DNA of 64,000 nucleotides, taken from contig NC_060021.1 in assembly GCF_021134715.1 (NCBI RefSeq), positions 806,001 through 870,000 of the forward strand. The letters are read 5' to 3'. The position numbers and the translations under genes are program-made. The notes beneath the pieces are model-generated. The model had not been told where the DNA came from, did no database searches, and saw only the letters and a list, made by a program, of their open reading frames with translations. Each line of letters starts with the position of its first letter. Within the stretch, counting starts at the first letter, position 1. Positions 9,401-22,788 of this stretch are shown one piece after another. This DNA is from Daphnia pulex (Eukaryota; Arthropoda; Branchiopoda; Diplostraca; Daphniidae).

Positions 9401-12400
9401 AAATTAACATTCACCTTAGCCTTGGTTTCCCGAAGTTGCAGAGCTCTATATCTAATTCATTTTCAATTACACAACTTGTAAATTGGTTTCTCGGGTTTAT
9501 TGGCTCCGCCGAGATTGTCCCACTCTTGCTAATTTCCTATATCGTGATCGTGATTGCGTTTTATTTATCCGCCGTTCTATTTTCAAAAGTTCTCATTTCA
9601 ATTTGTGCATAGCCAAGATAACCTTTGAGCCTAAACTTAAGAGCTCACCGAAATGATAACGCCAAACCCAGCCAAACATAACAGAAAAAAAAACAGCTTT
9701 CGTCGACTGTCACTGGGGACGCTCGGTGATGACGAGATATTTCAAATCAGATTAAAACCCCAGCATAAACGACCCATCACAAAAAGTCAAGAATCCGTTT
9801 CATTGTCGCCGTGTAACCTCTCCCTGATAACGGCATCGATGGCGAGATTACGAAAACGGTCGATGGTGATGTGGGGTGCCATAAATGGGCCAACTGGCCA
9901 ATAACAACTGATAAAGATATTTGAACGCAATTTTTTTTTGTTTCGTTCTGAATATGTCTGTGTGACATTGGCCGCTTATCGCTTTTTCTTTTTAACTTTA
10001 ATTACCGGCGAATGAATCAATAGTGTTGATCTAGAAAACTAAATGAAAATTGACATAAGAAAAATGGAATTTTAATTCTCAAAGATGTTATCAGAATTTA
10101 AATGAAAGGTGTTGCCTGTCTATCACACACACACAAAAAAAATAATTAATTGGATTTATTATATGAGAACTTGTTTGTGCCGTGTTGATTTTAAAGTAAA
10201 GATACAGCCAAAATCTAGTCTGGTCGCTTATATATTTGGTCGATTGTTTTTTTGGCTGGCGGTCGCAAACACGGCGAGTCGTGTTTTTCAAGGAGAAAGT
10301 TCGTTCGTTCCCAACCTTTTTCTATTATGTGATTAGCATTTTTTTTTTTACGTTCGGGAGATAGTATAGTATTATACGCCAACGCGCTTGTCTTCTGTGT
10401 GTCGTTTTGCCGGCTTGAAAATGGATAGCGTCAGCAGCGCGTACTTCCCTGATATGGAGTTGTTATTGTTGCGCTTTTTAGGAGAGAGAGGGGAGATTGT
10501 TTTTACTTTTATTTTTCTTTTCTTTTTTAAAATCTACTCTACGGGATTCTCAGCTGGGAGATATGTCTCGGCCCAGTGTCGACCGCGCATTATTCAATAA
10601 ATGTAATCAAATAGTTGAACGAGACTCAAACGGGAAGACTTCAATTGGTGCTGCTGCTGCTGCGGCATTTTCTCTTTTATCTCGTTTGCTTTTCGTCGCT
10701 CGTCGCTCATTAACGAAACCACTCGAGAACCATTAGGAAACGACTGACTCTGTTTATAGTAGGATCCAAATGTTTTCGACGTTGTCTTTAATAAGTTGCT
10801 GCTGCCATCTGAAAGTGACCCTATTTAGTTATAGGACATGGTATATTCGAAATACTTTGGTCCAAAACACAGTCTGTCTTCATCATTGGCCACTCGAGGA
10901 GAGTTATAAAGTAGCTCTATATTATTATTATCCACTCGTGGTCTATATTTCAATATTACATTTTCCTTATTTATTCCCCCCCTATACACACAGCAGAAGT
11001 ATTAGACCGACATGTGTTGTAACATTAATTGAGCTTTGAGCTCCGCCTTATCTGTCCATGCAGTCAACACGAGATGTTTTTCTCATTTTCTTCTTTCTTT
11101 GCGGTTTAAATTAATATTAGTTAGTACACTAAAGCTCCCCCCAAAGCTTTTTATTATCTTTATTTCTGACATTCTTATACTGAATGAACATTGTGTGTTA
11201 TCGCCGGGTTACAAAAATGTATACATTTATAAACCTGATAAAAATTAATTGATTTCACCAGTATTATAAGCTGAAAGTCAAGCACATGCGTGAAATGAAG
11301 GTCGACCAAATTCATTATTTCTACTACTGCTGTTGGCGCACAGCAGACGATCGAATGTTTTCTTTAGTTTCCTTCTGTGTGCTGTTTATTATTACGCAAA
11401 TGTACCTACTGCGCTGGTCCCTATACCTTCGGCTATGTACGTCCTTAAGAAGACAAGCCAAAAAAAAACGAAAAAGGCATGACAGCAAAAGGCGTGTGAT
11501 TCGTGCTCCAGGGCAACGGGGAATTTTTCTTTTCTTCTAAGATCGTACGAAAATAAAATGTTACAATAATATACGCGCGCTATAGCTTATATACACGAGA
11601 GTAGATGACCGAGAAGGAGGGGAAGGCTATTTATTATGATGGGTGCGGTCATTGGCACACGTTTTTCCTTCCGAAAGAAAATAAAAACCCGGCGCCACTG
11701 AAATTAAAATGGAAATGATAATAATTCATTGGTAGATATTGTGTCGGTATTGAAAAACGGACGACGATTTTTCAATGGTCAAATATCATTAAATAATAAT
11801 ATAATAAAAAAAAGATTCCGTGTGTATTTTAGACATTTCATTCATATTGCGGATGGTCTTTTATACATTTGTATCAGTGCCGTTATAAAAAAGACTTGTA
11901 ATTTTGTATCGCCGCGAAAAAATGCCAACCGGAAGTTGAATGGCACCGAACTGCGAAATGGAGTATGGCCGGACAGTGCGGTGCAATATAATAGCCGGTA
12001 TGAATCGGTATACTAAATCAAACATTCTTTCAAAATAAAATAACAACAACCAAAAGAAATAAAAAGAAAGGCAAAAATGGTGAAAAAATATAAACCGAGA
12101 CCATTGCACCGCACTGCTCTCGAAATCCCTAGAAAACGGTCACAACCAGTGCAGACTGCCTGTAGCTCGAATATCAGTATAGGCCGTTGGATTATTTCTC
12201 TATCGTCTGACACAGCAGCATTTCTCGCCAACCCTTTCGGGTCGAAAGATCTTGTGATTCCGTGACGTCTAAGTGTTTTTCCGATCATCTTATTAAGTGT
12301 CGTCATAATATTATAGACATCTAGACTCACGATCACGTCCCATTGCCGACGCAATCCACCAGAAAACCCTCTCGTCGCTGGTAGGATGGCGACATCATTT

Positions 12401-12735
12401 GTGTGAGTTAATCTCATTGCCAATTCGTGGAAGGCCAGCAGCAGCATATACTGGCTATCTTTTTCTATACTATATGCGACCAGAACGCGCGTTCGTGATC
12501 GCCAGACAAAAGCTGTTTTAAGCCAACAAAACATCAGAAAAACACCTTGGCTCAGTCGACAGCGTTGCGTCATAGAGTGTGTGTGGTGCCACTCGGCATA
12601 GGCCTTTTTGAGACTGGGCTATGCGCGTTCGGTGTGTGTGTGTGTAAGAGGGGAGGGCCAATAGTTTGAAGAGGAGGAAAGCCCTTGCAGGCAATGCGAT
12701 AAAGGGGCCGGGACTGTGCTACTGCTGGCTGGCCG
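6481..12735. other. Long intergenic stretch without a recognised gene
   Basis: Short open frames occur (for example 6846-7139 and 8468-8686), but none shows a domain, codon bias or matching splice structure. There is an 11-bp G run near 7191-7201 and a GCTGCT microsatellite near 10650. The words TAGGCC and GGCCTATA recur. Part of this 6-kb stretch probably holds regulatory DNA of the aquaporin gene. Confidence 0.5.
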
Positions 12736-12738
12736 GGA

Positions 12739-12775
12739 TATATATACAGCCCCCACTCAATTCGCCTTTTCATCA
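12739..12775 (+). promoter_or_regulatory. Candidate TATA-type core promoter of the aquaporin gene
   Basis: TATATATA at 12739-12746 in a GC-rich setting is followed about 30 bp later by TTCATCAG, a possible initiator around 12772. This would give a 5' leader of about 340 nt before the ATG at 13109. The leader contains possible splice signals (GTGAGT near 12802 and CCGCCCAG ending near 13071), so it may be shortened by splicing. Confidence 0.4.
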
Positions 12776-13108
12776 GGTGGATTCCCTGTTATCTGGCCAG
12801 TGTGAGTCGAGGCAGCCAAGCGAGCGGTGCTATACATCCAGCACACACAAGACAATCTCCCAGTTTCCAATTGAATTTCTTGTGAATAATCGACAAAAAG
12901 AAACAAGTCCCTGTGCTCTCTCTCTACTCTTTGTATTGCAAAGGGTGCAGCAGCTATATATCCACGGGTCTTTGCTCCCGTTGTTTTTCATCTTTTTCTC
13001 GGCCGTGAGCACCAGAGCGAAACTCCCGAGAGTCGCTTTGCTGTGCCCAGTAACTCTTCTCCACCGCCCAGGTCGTCCAACCAATCCTTTACGAAAATTG
13101 GTCGTTTC

Positions 13109-16100
13109 ATGGAATTTTGGGCGAGAATGCGCAACGTATTCGGCTGCGATGAGCTCAACAAGAACCGCGACATCTGGCGCATGCTCATGGCCGAATTCGT
13201 CGGCCCGCTCTTTCTCGTCCTCATCGGCTGCGCTTCCTGCGTCGAGGGATGGAACGACCAGTACTCGCCGCACATTGTCCAGGTCGCCCTCTCCTTCGGC
13301 GTCACCATCGCAACAATGGCCCAGGTAAATTAGCCATCAGCTAAAACTACCGAAATCTATAGTCCTTTTATTATTATACCCTCCTGGGAGAAATCGACTC
13401 TCGGTCGTACCTCGGTTGGTTATTATCACAGCGGGCATTGCGCAAAGGGCCTCAAGTCCTACATGAATGTCGTCACCAACGGTGTGTGTGTATTATATAC
13501 CTGCGGCCGTTTTTGGTGGCCAAAAAATACGAATCCTTATCGTTCGAAACGAACAAGGAACTTCCTGTTGTCGTTGACCAACAACAACTGATGTATACCC
13601 CCCAAAAAAAGTTGCTTTTGAATGCCAAGCTTATGGAAATGGCCGAAATTCTACATCAATTGTGCGTTTCACAAGATGTTTTGAATGGCGTAACTACTTT
13701 TAAGTTGACAACTATGGCCTATAGACCTGTGATCACGAGGGAATTTGAGATCTGATGACCTTCGTGAATTGGCTTTTGAATTTCCCGCTGCCAAGTTGGA
13801 TGAGCGTAACAACTTGGCTGCTGCGATATAGCCGTGATGCTTCTGGCGCTAATTTTCCTTTTTGTTTTTGTATTGGAAATGGTAAAAAACAAAACCAAAC
13901 AAAACAAAGAGAATAGAGCGTAATAAAAGGTGATTACCTTGAACGAGAGAAAGGCTATACAACATGAAAAAGTCAAGGAGCGACATTTCACCGCAGTTTG
14001 GACTTAATTTCGATTTTAACTGCACTATAGACAAACTAATACGACTAACGAATTTTATGGTTTATTGTGATTTGAATTTGGGGTATAGGTCTTGTAACAA
14101 TGCCTGTAGGGCCTATATATTCTAATGCGGGTTAGACCGAAGTCTAATCACATGCGGAAATCACGTTTTCGTTTAACAGTTATGTAATTATCTCTTGAGG
14201 CTATACGACTCAGTGTTATATTCTCGGTACTTATTAATAATTACCATAAGGTCATAGCTAACGTATGTATGTACCGTGTAAACAGGGCTCTCTCATCCGA
14301 TCTGATTTAATCTTGATTTTATAAATCTTTCAACTCCAAAAAGGCCTTGGGACATGTGAGCGGAGGCCATTTCAACCCGGCCGTGACGGTGGCCTGTCTC
14401 GTGACCGGCAAAATCTCCATCGTCAAGTCCATCTTCTACATCGTTGCCCAGTGCCTGGGCGCCATATGTGGAGCTGCTCTTCTCCAGGTATATAATACAA
14501 CAACAACAACAACAATTGATCAATTCAACATTGTCTGAACAATGCGGCTGTTATTACATCAGCACGAGAGAGGCTTGCGGGAATGACGCGTGTTTGACCT
14601 CATCACGTATAGAATCTCAGCTGCATTGACTTTGGTTAAATGTAGTCGAGATGATTACGTTTCACTTTCTATTCAAATTCAAATCTTTAATAATATCAAA
14701 TTCTAATATCCTTTTTTCTTTCTATATAACAGGCTCTGACGCCGAGCGATTTCCACAATACGTTGGGCGTGACGGAGATCCACAAAGCCCTGACCCCGAC
14801 GCAGGGCTTTGGCGTCGAGTTCTTCTCGACGTTCACGCTGGTCCTGGTCGTCTTTGGCGTCTGCGACGAGAACCGCAAAGACGTCAAAGGATCGGCCCCG
14901 TTGGCCATCGGCCTCTGCATCGCCACCGCCATTTTGGCCACCGTAAGTCATCCGTCGACTCTATTACACTAATGCTCATACCTAATTTTGGTTTCTCATC
15001 TTCTCCGTCAATGTTTATATTCCCGTGCTGGAATTGAATGTCGTTTTTTCTTTCTTGTTGGGTTGTATACATTAACGAACGGGAAGCACTCGACTGTGTG
15101 CTGGCGGCCGACGTATTCAATTTCACGCACCATGTAGGAGCGCTGTACATGCTCAGTCAATATAATACCGATTGTATAAATACGGTCGACTGCTGGTGTG
15201 TGTACGTAATTGGGGTCAAGTGCTGCTCGTCCTCGTTGCTCAATTGGTTGACGGCCTCGACCGACGTTCAATTGTTCATTCTTGAATATCCGGACCCACC
15301 AAGCTAGACTCTACCCGCATCTTTCTAATCAAAAAGAAAACCCAAATATATACTTGGTGTGTGTACAATCTAAAAAAAAAAAGTGAAAGTTAACTGCCGA
15401 TGCGGATCAGAAACTCTCGGCAGCAGCAAACAGAGTTCCGGTTACAATGAAATTTCTTGTCGACTGTTGTGTGACGTGACTGTGCATTATTATTTCTTGC
15501 TGGCGGTTGAAGTGTCCTTTTGTATTATTATTTGTTATTCGTTATTTCTTGGAAAGTGTATACAGCTAATAAATTTCATACAATTTTATATATTCCAAAA
15601 AATTTAGGGTAATTACACTGGTGGTAGCTTGAATCCAGCCCGCTCCCTAGGACCGGCAGTCATCAGCAACAAGTGGGCTTATCACTGGGTGAGTTAATTA
15701 TAATTTCGTCGATTATTTTCAAACAACAACTGAGCTGTAATGTGTCGGTGGATATTCATTTGTTGAGCTTTATCACACCATCAATACTTGTCACGTATAT
15801 AATAGTGTCCAAGTGTCAATCATTCCGAAAAAAGAGCATCACATGTATAGGCTAAGATATTATACAGGAGCGAATAATATTACAAGTCGGTTTATAATGA
15901 CACCAGTGCAATCGGCATCACGTTTCCCACGCGTGCCTTCAGTTTCCTTCCGTCAGCTGCTGCTGTGCGCTTTCTTCTTCCACGATTTTTCAAATTCAAA
16001 TGAATCTCCGTGAAAAACAACACTTCGGTGATGGTGCCGATATTCCATAGCCGGACCACGATCGAATGACGTGAGCTGCAACCTTGGCGACGCTGCCCAA

Positions 16101-16446
16101 ACAATCTCGATTATTCATGGAATAACGGAGCTAGAAGCTAGATGTATACAGCGAATCCCGATTCGATCGTCACGATTCAATTAGACCGACATACTTTGTC
16201 TATCAAATGTTAATGCGTTCTATGTATAATTATCGTCACATGTCTTATAAATATTGCTTGATTCTTTCTTAATCAAAGGTCTACTGGGCGGGACCGATCG
16301 TCGGTGGCGTAGTGGCAGCACTCACCTACCAGAAGGCCTTCAAGGCCCGTTCGCCCGAAGAGGAAGTCGAGCTGGAATCCTACCAGTACCGAGTCGCCAA
16401 CTCGAAAGAGAGTGAGATTATCGCCGACCGAACGACCACCATCTAA
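13109..16446 (+). CDS. Aquaporin, five exons, 272 aa
   Basis: A membrane channel for water or small solutes of the MIP family. Exons are 13109-13324, 14344-14487, 14733-14942, 15608-15688 and 16279-16446; all junctions are phase 0 with GT-AG sites. The protein is 272 aa, the family's normal size. The first asparagine box is in [11 protein letters not shown] (exon 2). The second is in [13 protein letters not shown] (exon 4), with the pore arginine right after NPA. Six membrane segments and the [11 protein letters not shown] end of the last helix are recognisable, followed by an acidic cytosolic tail. The usual TM5 selectivity-filter histidine of water-specific aquaporins aligns with an isoleucine here (IATAILAT). 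The upstream in-frame codons lack an ATG, so 13109 is the best start in this exon. The family is certain; the subfamily (Prip/Drip-like or other) is not. Confidence 0.95.
13325..14343 (+). other. Aquaporin intron 1
   Basis: A 1019-bp GTAAAT...AAAAG intron between the first membrane segments and the first NPA box. No exon-like or repeat feature is evident inside it. Confidence 0.85.
14943..15607 (+). other. Aquaporin intron 3
   Basis: A 665-bp intron with donor GTAAGT and acceptor AATTTAG. It separates the TM5 exon from the short 27-codon exon carrying the second NPA box. No other feature is visible. Confidence 0.85.
15689..16278 (+). other. Aquaporin intron 4
   Basis: A 590-bp intron with donor GTGAGT and acceptor ATCAAAG before the last coding exon. 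No other feature is visible. Confidence 0.85.
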
Positions 16447-19400
16447 TAAGAATTAAAGATGGAAAAACAACCGTATTATCATATCATCCCGAATTCTTTT
16501 TTTTATAATTTTTCTGTCCTGTGTTGGCGGATGAATTTCGAACCATTCTGTTGAAACTGAATCAAAGCACAATTTCCTGGCTAAATCCGCATTCATTCAC
16601 GAATAATAATATAACTTTCTTCGGTTATTATTATGTCACTACATCTTTTATTTTCCAATTTTTCGTATTCTTGTATTCCGTCTTACATTCTTGTGCTTGT
16701 TTTTTTTTTAAATCGGTTTTTTTTTAGACTCTTTATAACTTATGTTTGCATTTCTATATTATTTCCACTCTGTAATTTTATTTTGAGTTTTTTCGGCGCA
16801 CGAATTTCAAATTCCGAATCATTTGAAATTCGAATTTTACATTTTTGGTTTGTTTTTTAGACTTTTTTTTTAGCCATAGGCATGTAGAATTCGTTTCGAG
16901 TGTTATTTGGTTTCCAAACATAACAGCGACCGCGTGCTGTTGATCGTCTCCAGAGCAGCAGAGAGTTTTCACATTGAATTCTGAATTCATATCTTCTATT
17001 TCCCTATACGGATTTCCTATATAAGGCCAGGGGAACTCGATGATGACCCAAAGTCATCATCCATCTTCCATTCATACCTTTTGATTCTTTATACCACCAT
17101 CTCTACATTTTTCATTTCTTCAGAAATTTTTTGGGTTCGTAAACTTTGGTACAAACAAAAAACAAGCCAACATTTTGTGACCTAAATCCTACTCTAATAG
17201 CGACGATTTGTATTTAACTGGTTCAAGAGTTATAGTGTCGGATCTCACGCGACGACTCTCGACAAACAACAGTTGGTCTAATCATTTTGTTTCGGATGTG
17301 GAATCGAAAGGAACTGTGTAAAGGCAATGGCAACATGTGTGCAATACTCTTCAATCATCAGTTATATTCGTCACCGTTGCGTTATATCTTATTGTGTGTG
17401 TCTAATAAGATCCATTTCCCACACACGTACGTCTTGGGTTTTACCATTTTCTTATCTATCTCCGATCGAAACGTTTAGACTTTCGTCACTTTTTTGGTTT
17501 TTACGTATTGGAATTGAATTTGTCGTCTTGTCTCGACTTGTCCTTTAATTCCCATCTCCCGGTCTTATTCACGTACCAGCTACTCTACTCTGTTTAATGA
17601 TTTCATCACGATATAGACAAACCGCATCTGATAAGAGAAAAGGGGCTCTCCTTTCTTTCAATCCTATTAATCGATTTCTCATCCTTTTTTGAGTTGAATT
17701 TCTTTGGGCTCTTTTTGTTTCTGCTGTTCCCACCTGTCCTTTAAAAAAAGATCGGAATACTGAAGGGTATATGTAGTAAACTATACACTAAACTGCTTGC
17801 GTGAAAACCTCATTTCTTTCGATTTAATTTTTACGCTCTGGAGACGATCCGCGTCCTGTTGTATTTGTTTATGTTTTTGTGTTTGCTGTTTATGATTTTG
17901 TTTCGTTATTATTCTGTTTGGTTTTAATTTTTTTTTCCCCCCTACGTACTATGGAAATCACAAGTGAACTTTATTTGGGTGACATTTGTTTTTGTGAATG
18001 TTCTGTGTTCCAGTTGTTTTGAAAATTTTGTTTTCCTTGTTTGGTGTATAACTTTTAACATTCACTGCGCGTGTGCGGGGGTTGCGTGATGCCATTCTGT
18101 GACGCAACAAAGCTTTATCATACGATATAACGTACACACTATACAGCCTGTGTGTGTATAGGCTTCAAGGGCCCAAATGCAGCTGAGACCATACATTTTT
18201 TTTGTAAATTATTTTTCCTTTTCTCTTTTGAATTATTTGGTTGATGACATATTAAAATACATCACAATCGCTCTGCTGGTTCCAAAAAAGCTTGTTGCCC
18301 ATGACAGTGAATTTTTCCTCCCCGGCTCTTGCATTCAGCACGCCCAAAATTAAGAAAAATAAAATAAAAAGTTGAACAAGTCAAAAGAAATTGTCAGAAA
18401 GGAACAGGATATACGAATAGATAAGGTGACCCCCCACTGCGCGAAACGCACCTGCACACGGTTCTCGTTACGATCGACTGTTTCCCGCTTAGGGAGTTCT
18501 TCGCACTCTGCTGCTGCTGTTTTTCATCGGCATCAACTGGTCGCCTGTGAGGCTTTTTATTTAACTATTGTCTATTGGTTAGTTATACTTTTTTTCTTGG
18601 CAGCTGTTTCTCAGCGCCAAATCGGGTCACTTGTTTTCCAGGACACGAGAAATAATGGACATCAGTTCCTACATGGGTATAACTTCATTAAAAAACATTA
18701 TTCCATCAACATAATAACCTTACTAAAGACAATCAAACAGTCCAAAATGCAGTTCAAAAAATTATTACACCATTTTATTTCCTCTGAATTTATCAAGGAA
18801 AACTATTCGTCCCGAAGTGTTGTGGGATATTCTATTGCGTCTGGATAGGCCGCCTACGTTAAATTATATCTTTCCGCTTGCTCTTGACCTCCTTCGTAGA
18901 TATTTTACCGAATGAGAATGACGACAAAAGAAAAAGAAGGGAAAATGTAAGTTTTAGGTCGCGTCTAAATAGGTTGACCATAATAATAATGGCAGCAGCA
19001 GCAGCAGCACGGACGGTGGCGTGATATAATAATCATACTCAAATGCACGCCATTAATCATCAGGCCCATATTTAGTAGAGATAATACATAGGAAGGTCCG
19101 CTAGCGGGTCGTAAATACCAACCCGTGATGGATCGGCTGAAAATCACGACAAATGAACCTGTGGGAACGCGCGGGAAAATGACGACGGGAAAACCTGTTT
19201 ACAGGTCCTACTTCACAGATAACAAACAGGTGAGTACTAGTTATCTTCAATCCCGAAACCCACCTTTACTATCTCCAAAGTCCAAACAATGACATCTTCC
19301 GAGTTGAATAGAAACCTTTTATGACGTTGCATAAGTTTCTTTTATTTAAAAATCTAATAAGAAAAGAACTTTTTTTTTTTAATTTGAAGAACACAGCGAT

Positions 19401-22400
19401 TACACAAAAGGAATATTGATGGTTTTGTATAGTTGTAGAGTCATGGAGTTGTATTCTCTGTGGTCAGTTCGGCAACCTTTGGTTTATGGCTGTAGGGGAG
19501 TTTTATTGTGTAAGGAACTGCTGATTTCGGCATGCCAACTGCGGGAGCATGCACGGTTTATTAGATATTGCAGATTATGCTCCGTCACGATTTGGGGTTC
19601 AGTTCGTCGAAATGGTCAAAGTCCAATTTTCTTTCGTGACGTTAAATGCTGGCGACTCCGTATAGGCCGAAGCAACATCACTAATCATTAAAGTTGAGCC
19701 TTCGAAAAAACATTTTTCTTCATTTCATTATTTTATTTTTATTCGCTGATAAAAAAATATTTATTGTTACGCCCATTTTATTGAGAGTAGTTTGCCTAAC
19801 AAAAAAAAATTTATTTTTTATTTTTTATAATACAATTCTTGGAATAATGCCCGGATATGTGCCGCTATACTGTGAACGATCAACGATTCGATTAAGAGAT
19901 GGCGCGGTTCACGCGGTATTATAGCTATATATACATACAATACTATAGCGCAGCATATCTTATAGTAAAATTAATTCGATTCAAGCGTGATATCTTATTC
20001 AAAATATTGTTACATCGCAAGAGAGGGAAACATAAGGTTTTGCGTTACATAGACGAATTAACAAATGAACGCCTCTGCCGAATTAAATTTGAATGATGCC
20101 AAACATTTGTTTTTCTCTCCTTTGTGGAAGCTGCGTGTTCTTTGGCAATGTATAAATAATAATGCAATCGGTGTAAGGCTGCAAGATGTACGGGCAATGT
20201 ATATACACAAGTCTGTATAAGGGAAACGCGTTGTTGCTGAAAGCGTAGACGAACATATTCATAATTAAATATATTCGTGCGTGAGGATCGGCCAGCAGGC
20301 GAATGAATCATTCAGTCACAGGGTCGCACATTCAACAGCACAGCCTATCGATCTATGAGTCATTTCAAACGCCTATATCGCCGTGCCCATATCTATATGA
20401 TATCCAAATATTTACAACATCATAAGGTGACTGACAGGTTTCAAAAAGTATAGGCACAGCAATTCAAAAATATTAGGTTCCTTCCGGATTATCTATAAAT
20501 AGAATATCTTTAAATATAATAAAGGGTATAGCTATACACACGGAAATATAAAAGGGCGCTAAATATTCTTCCTTTGAAATTAAATGAATAAACTTGTTGA
20601 TTTCTGTCGTTATCATTATTATTCTTTGAGTGCTTTTGCTTGCTGATTGTTTCACAGTATTTTCCTTTTCTTACATTCAATGTCACATCCTTATTCACAA
20701 AGGACCCTCATTTATATTACTATAACCTCCAACAAAAAGTTGATAGGGTGCGTTATTGACTTTCCTTTTTCAACATGTGTGTGAACCGTTATTGATACAA
20801 GGAAACCGCTATACGACACGTGCCGGGATAAGAAATTTCCTGCTGTTACTAGTATATAGATAATAGAAATGTGTGTTATCTTTTTCCGTGTAATATGCTG
20901 CGTTCTGTTGTTAACATAGCAGTTTGTTTAAACGTCATCCTTTAATGGGTGAATTGTGATCACTTTTTATTTTCAATCGACGCCTATTCTGAATTTTATT
21001 TCAGTATTCAGCGCTAAACGGTTTCTCATTATTCCTGGAAATATTCACCCAACTGTTGCGCTATTAGATATCGCGATATGTACGTATGGCAAGAGGAATT
21101 ATCGCTCCCATTAATTACATTCAAATTTTACTGTGATACATTTTATTATAAATAAGTGCAATATAAAGAAATGCAGCCTGTGTGTTATTTAACAAAATTA
21201 ACGACATTTTTACGCCATCTACTGACCGGGATAATGGCTGGACAACACCTGAACCATTATGAGCCAGCAGAGCAGAAACAGGTGGTCTAGTGGCCTATAA
21301 TTCGGTCCAACTTGACAGGACATCCTGTTTAAATAATGTACCGTGTTACTACTATACACAAGTTGTTGTACACACACTACCACATTTTATTTGCCGAATC
21401 TGCCTATACCCATTTCCCCATATTACGTTTTTGTCAATACGATAAGACACGAACTGTGCTGACAACCAACTGTATATAATGACGCAAAAAAAACATAAAT
21501 ATTAGACCTTATTACTTACTGGGTCATACAATATACGTTCACTAACCCGCCTTGCCTGATATTTGGCCATTTAAAAAATAAAAAAACGAAATATAACATA
21601 GAAAGTAATGATGCGTATTAACTAGGTCAACTTCCATTACAATATGACCGACAGTTTGATCGCTGCAGTATAAGTTTTGCTCTGGTTCCCATACAAAAAT
21701 AAATTTTCAACAACCTTTTCTTTTCTTTCGTGTGTTCACATAATGATTCATCGCTGGTTCGTCGTCACATCTCACAAATCACGGTGAGTCGTGTGTTATC
21801 TACTCAAACATACCATAAGAGCGCGTACTGCTTTATTATCACGATTATTTAATTTGACCAAGATCCAAATTTATCTTTTCTGAAGTGCAAATAACAAATT
21901 TACAGCTACATAGTATAGTGTATACTATACTCCAATAAGACTTTTGTTTTTCAGATGTTGTTACATCCTTTTCTCACGTACTTTTGTCCTCCTTCGTGGC
22001 CTCGATTAAACTTAATACATTTTCCGCTGGCCATCAAATTGATGTACAAAACTATAGACAATGAATGAGACGTCGTCTGAGCACTTCAAGATAGAGACGA
22101 GTCTATTTTACGATTCTAGACGGCGTTATAACTCATTCCCATTGTATGCGCGGCGGTTGAGTATAGCCATTGCACACGCAGTCGACGCGGAGCGGGTTCG
22201 GTTTCCAGCTCACTATGTACTAGTCGGTCGGGCAACTCTGATGGCCGATTTACACGCTCCCGCTCGGCGCGGGACTGTGCTCATTCGAAGGTCGTCGCCT
22301 TGGCAACTCGTTTGACGACCGACAGCGGTTGTGTGCAGTGTGCTGCTGCTGCCTTATCGGGAATGTGTTGGCTGCTGATGTTTTGACTCTACTAGGAGAT

Positions 22401-22788
22401 GATTGGCCCTTTCTTTTAGGATATACACAGCCCCGCTGGCCAAAACCGACAAAAACCAGCACATGGAAAAATAAAAGGACAAAATAGACATTCTCCACTT
22501 GCTGTTGCTGCTGCGGTGAATCTGCTGCACGATCGGAACAAACGCTCTTTTTCTACTGGAAGCTTCAAACATCTGCGCAACGGCGACCAAAGTGCCAGCC
22601 GAGAACAAACAATCCCGGCATCTTTCTCCTATTAGAATTCGTCGACCGCGCCCTCAACGCGCCTGCCAACAGTTGAGATTATAATCCGGTAAAAGTCTTA
22701 ATTTATTCTGAATTATCTTCACTTGCCTTTGGTAGAATTTATTTGATTACATTTGACAATTTTAAAAGGTTCCCACAATTTTTAAAAA
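16447..22788. other. Intergenic region between aquaporin and transporter
   Basis: This begins with the aquaporin 3' UTR, which is T-rich with no obvious early AATAAA, and ends with the transporter's leader. Open frames such as 18372-18848 have no recognisable domain. Low-complexity T and A runs, a short GCAGCA tract near 18992-19007 and scattered TATAGGC words are the only visible structure. A 5'-leader intron for the transporter is possible just before 22789 but unproven. Confidence 0.5.

Noticed and set aside
12013..12573. 186-codon minus-strand frame before the aquaporin promoter
   Set aside because: No recognisable family or signal and an unusual composition; it lies in likely regulatory DNA.
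18372..18848. 158-codon frame between aquaporin and transporter
   Set aside because: Low-complexity stretches and no motif, start context or splice evidence.
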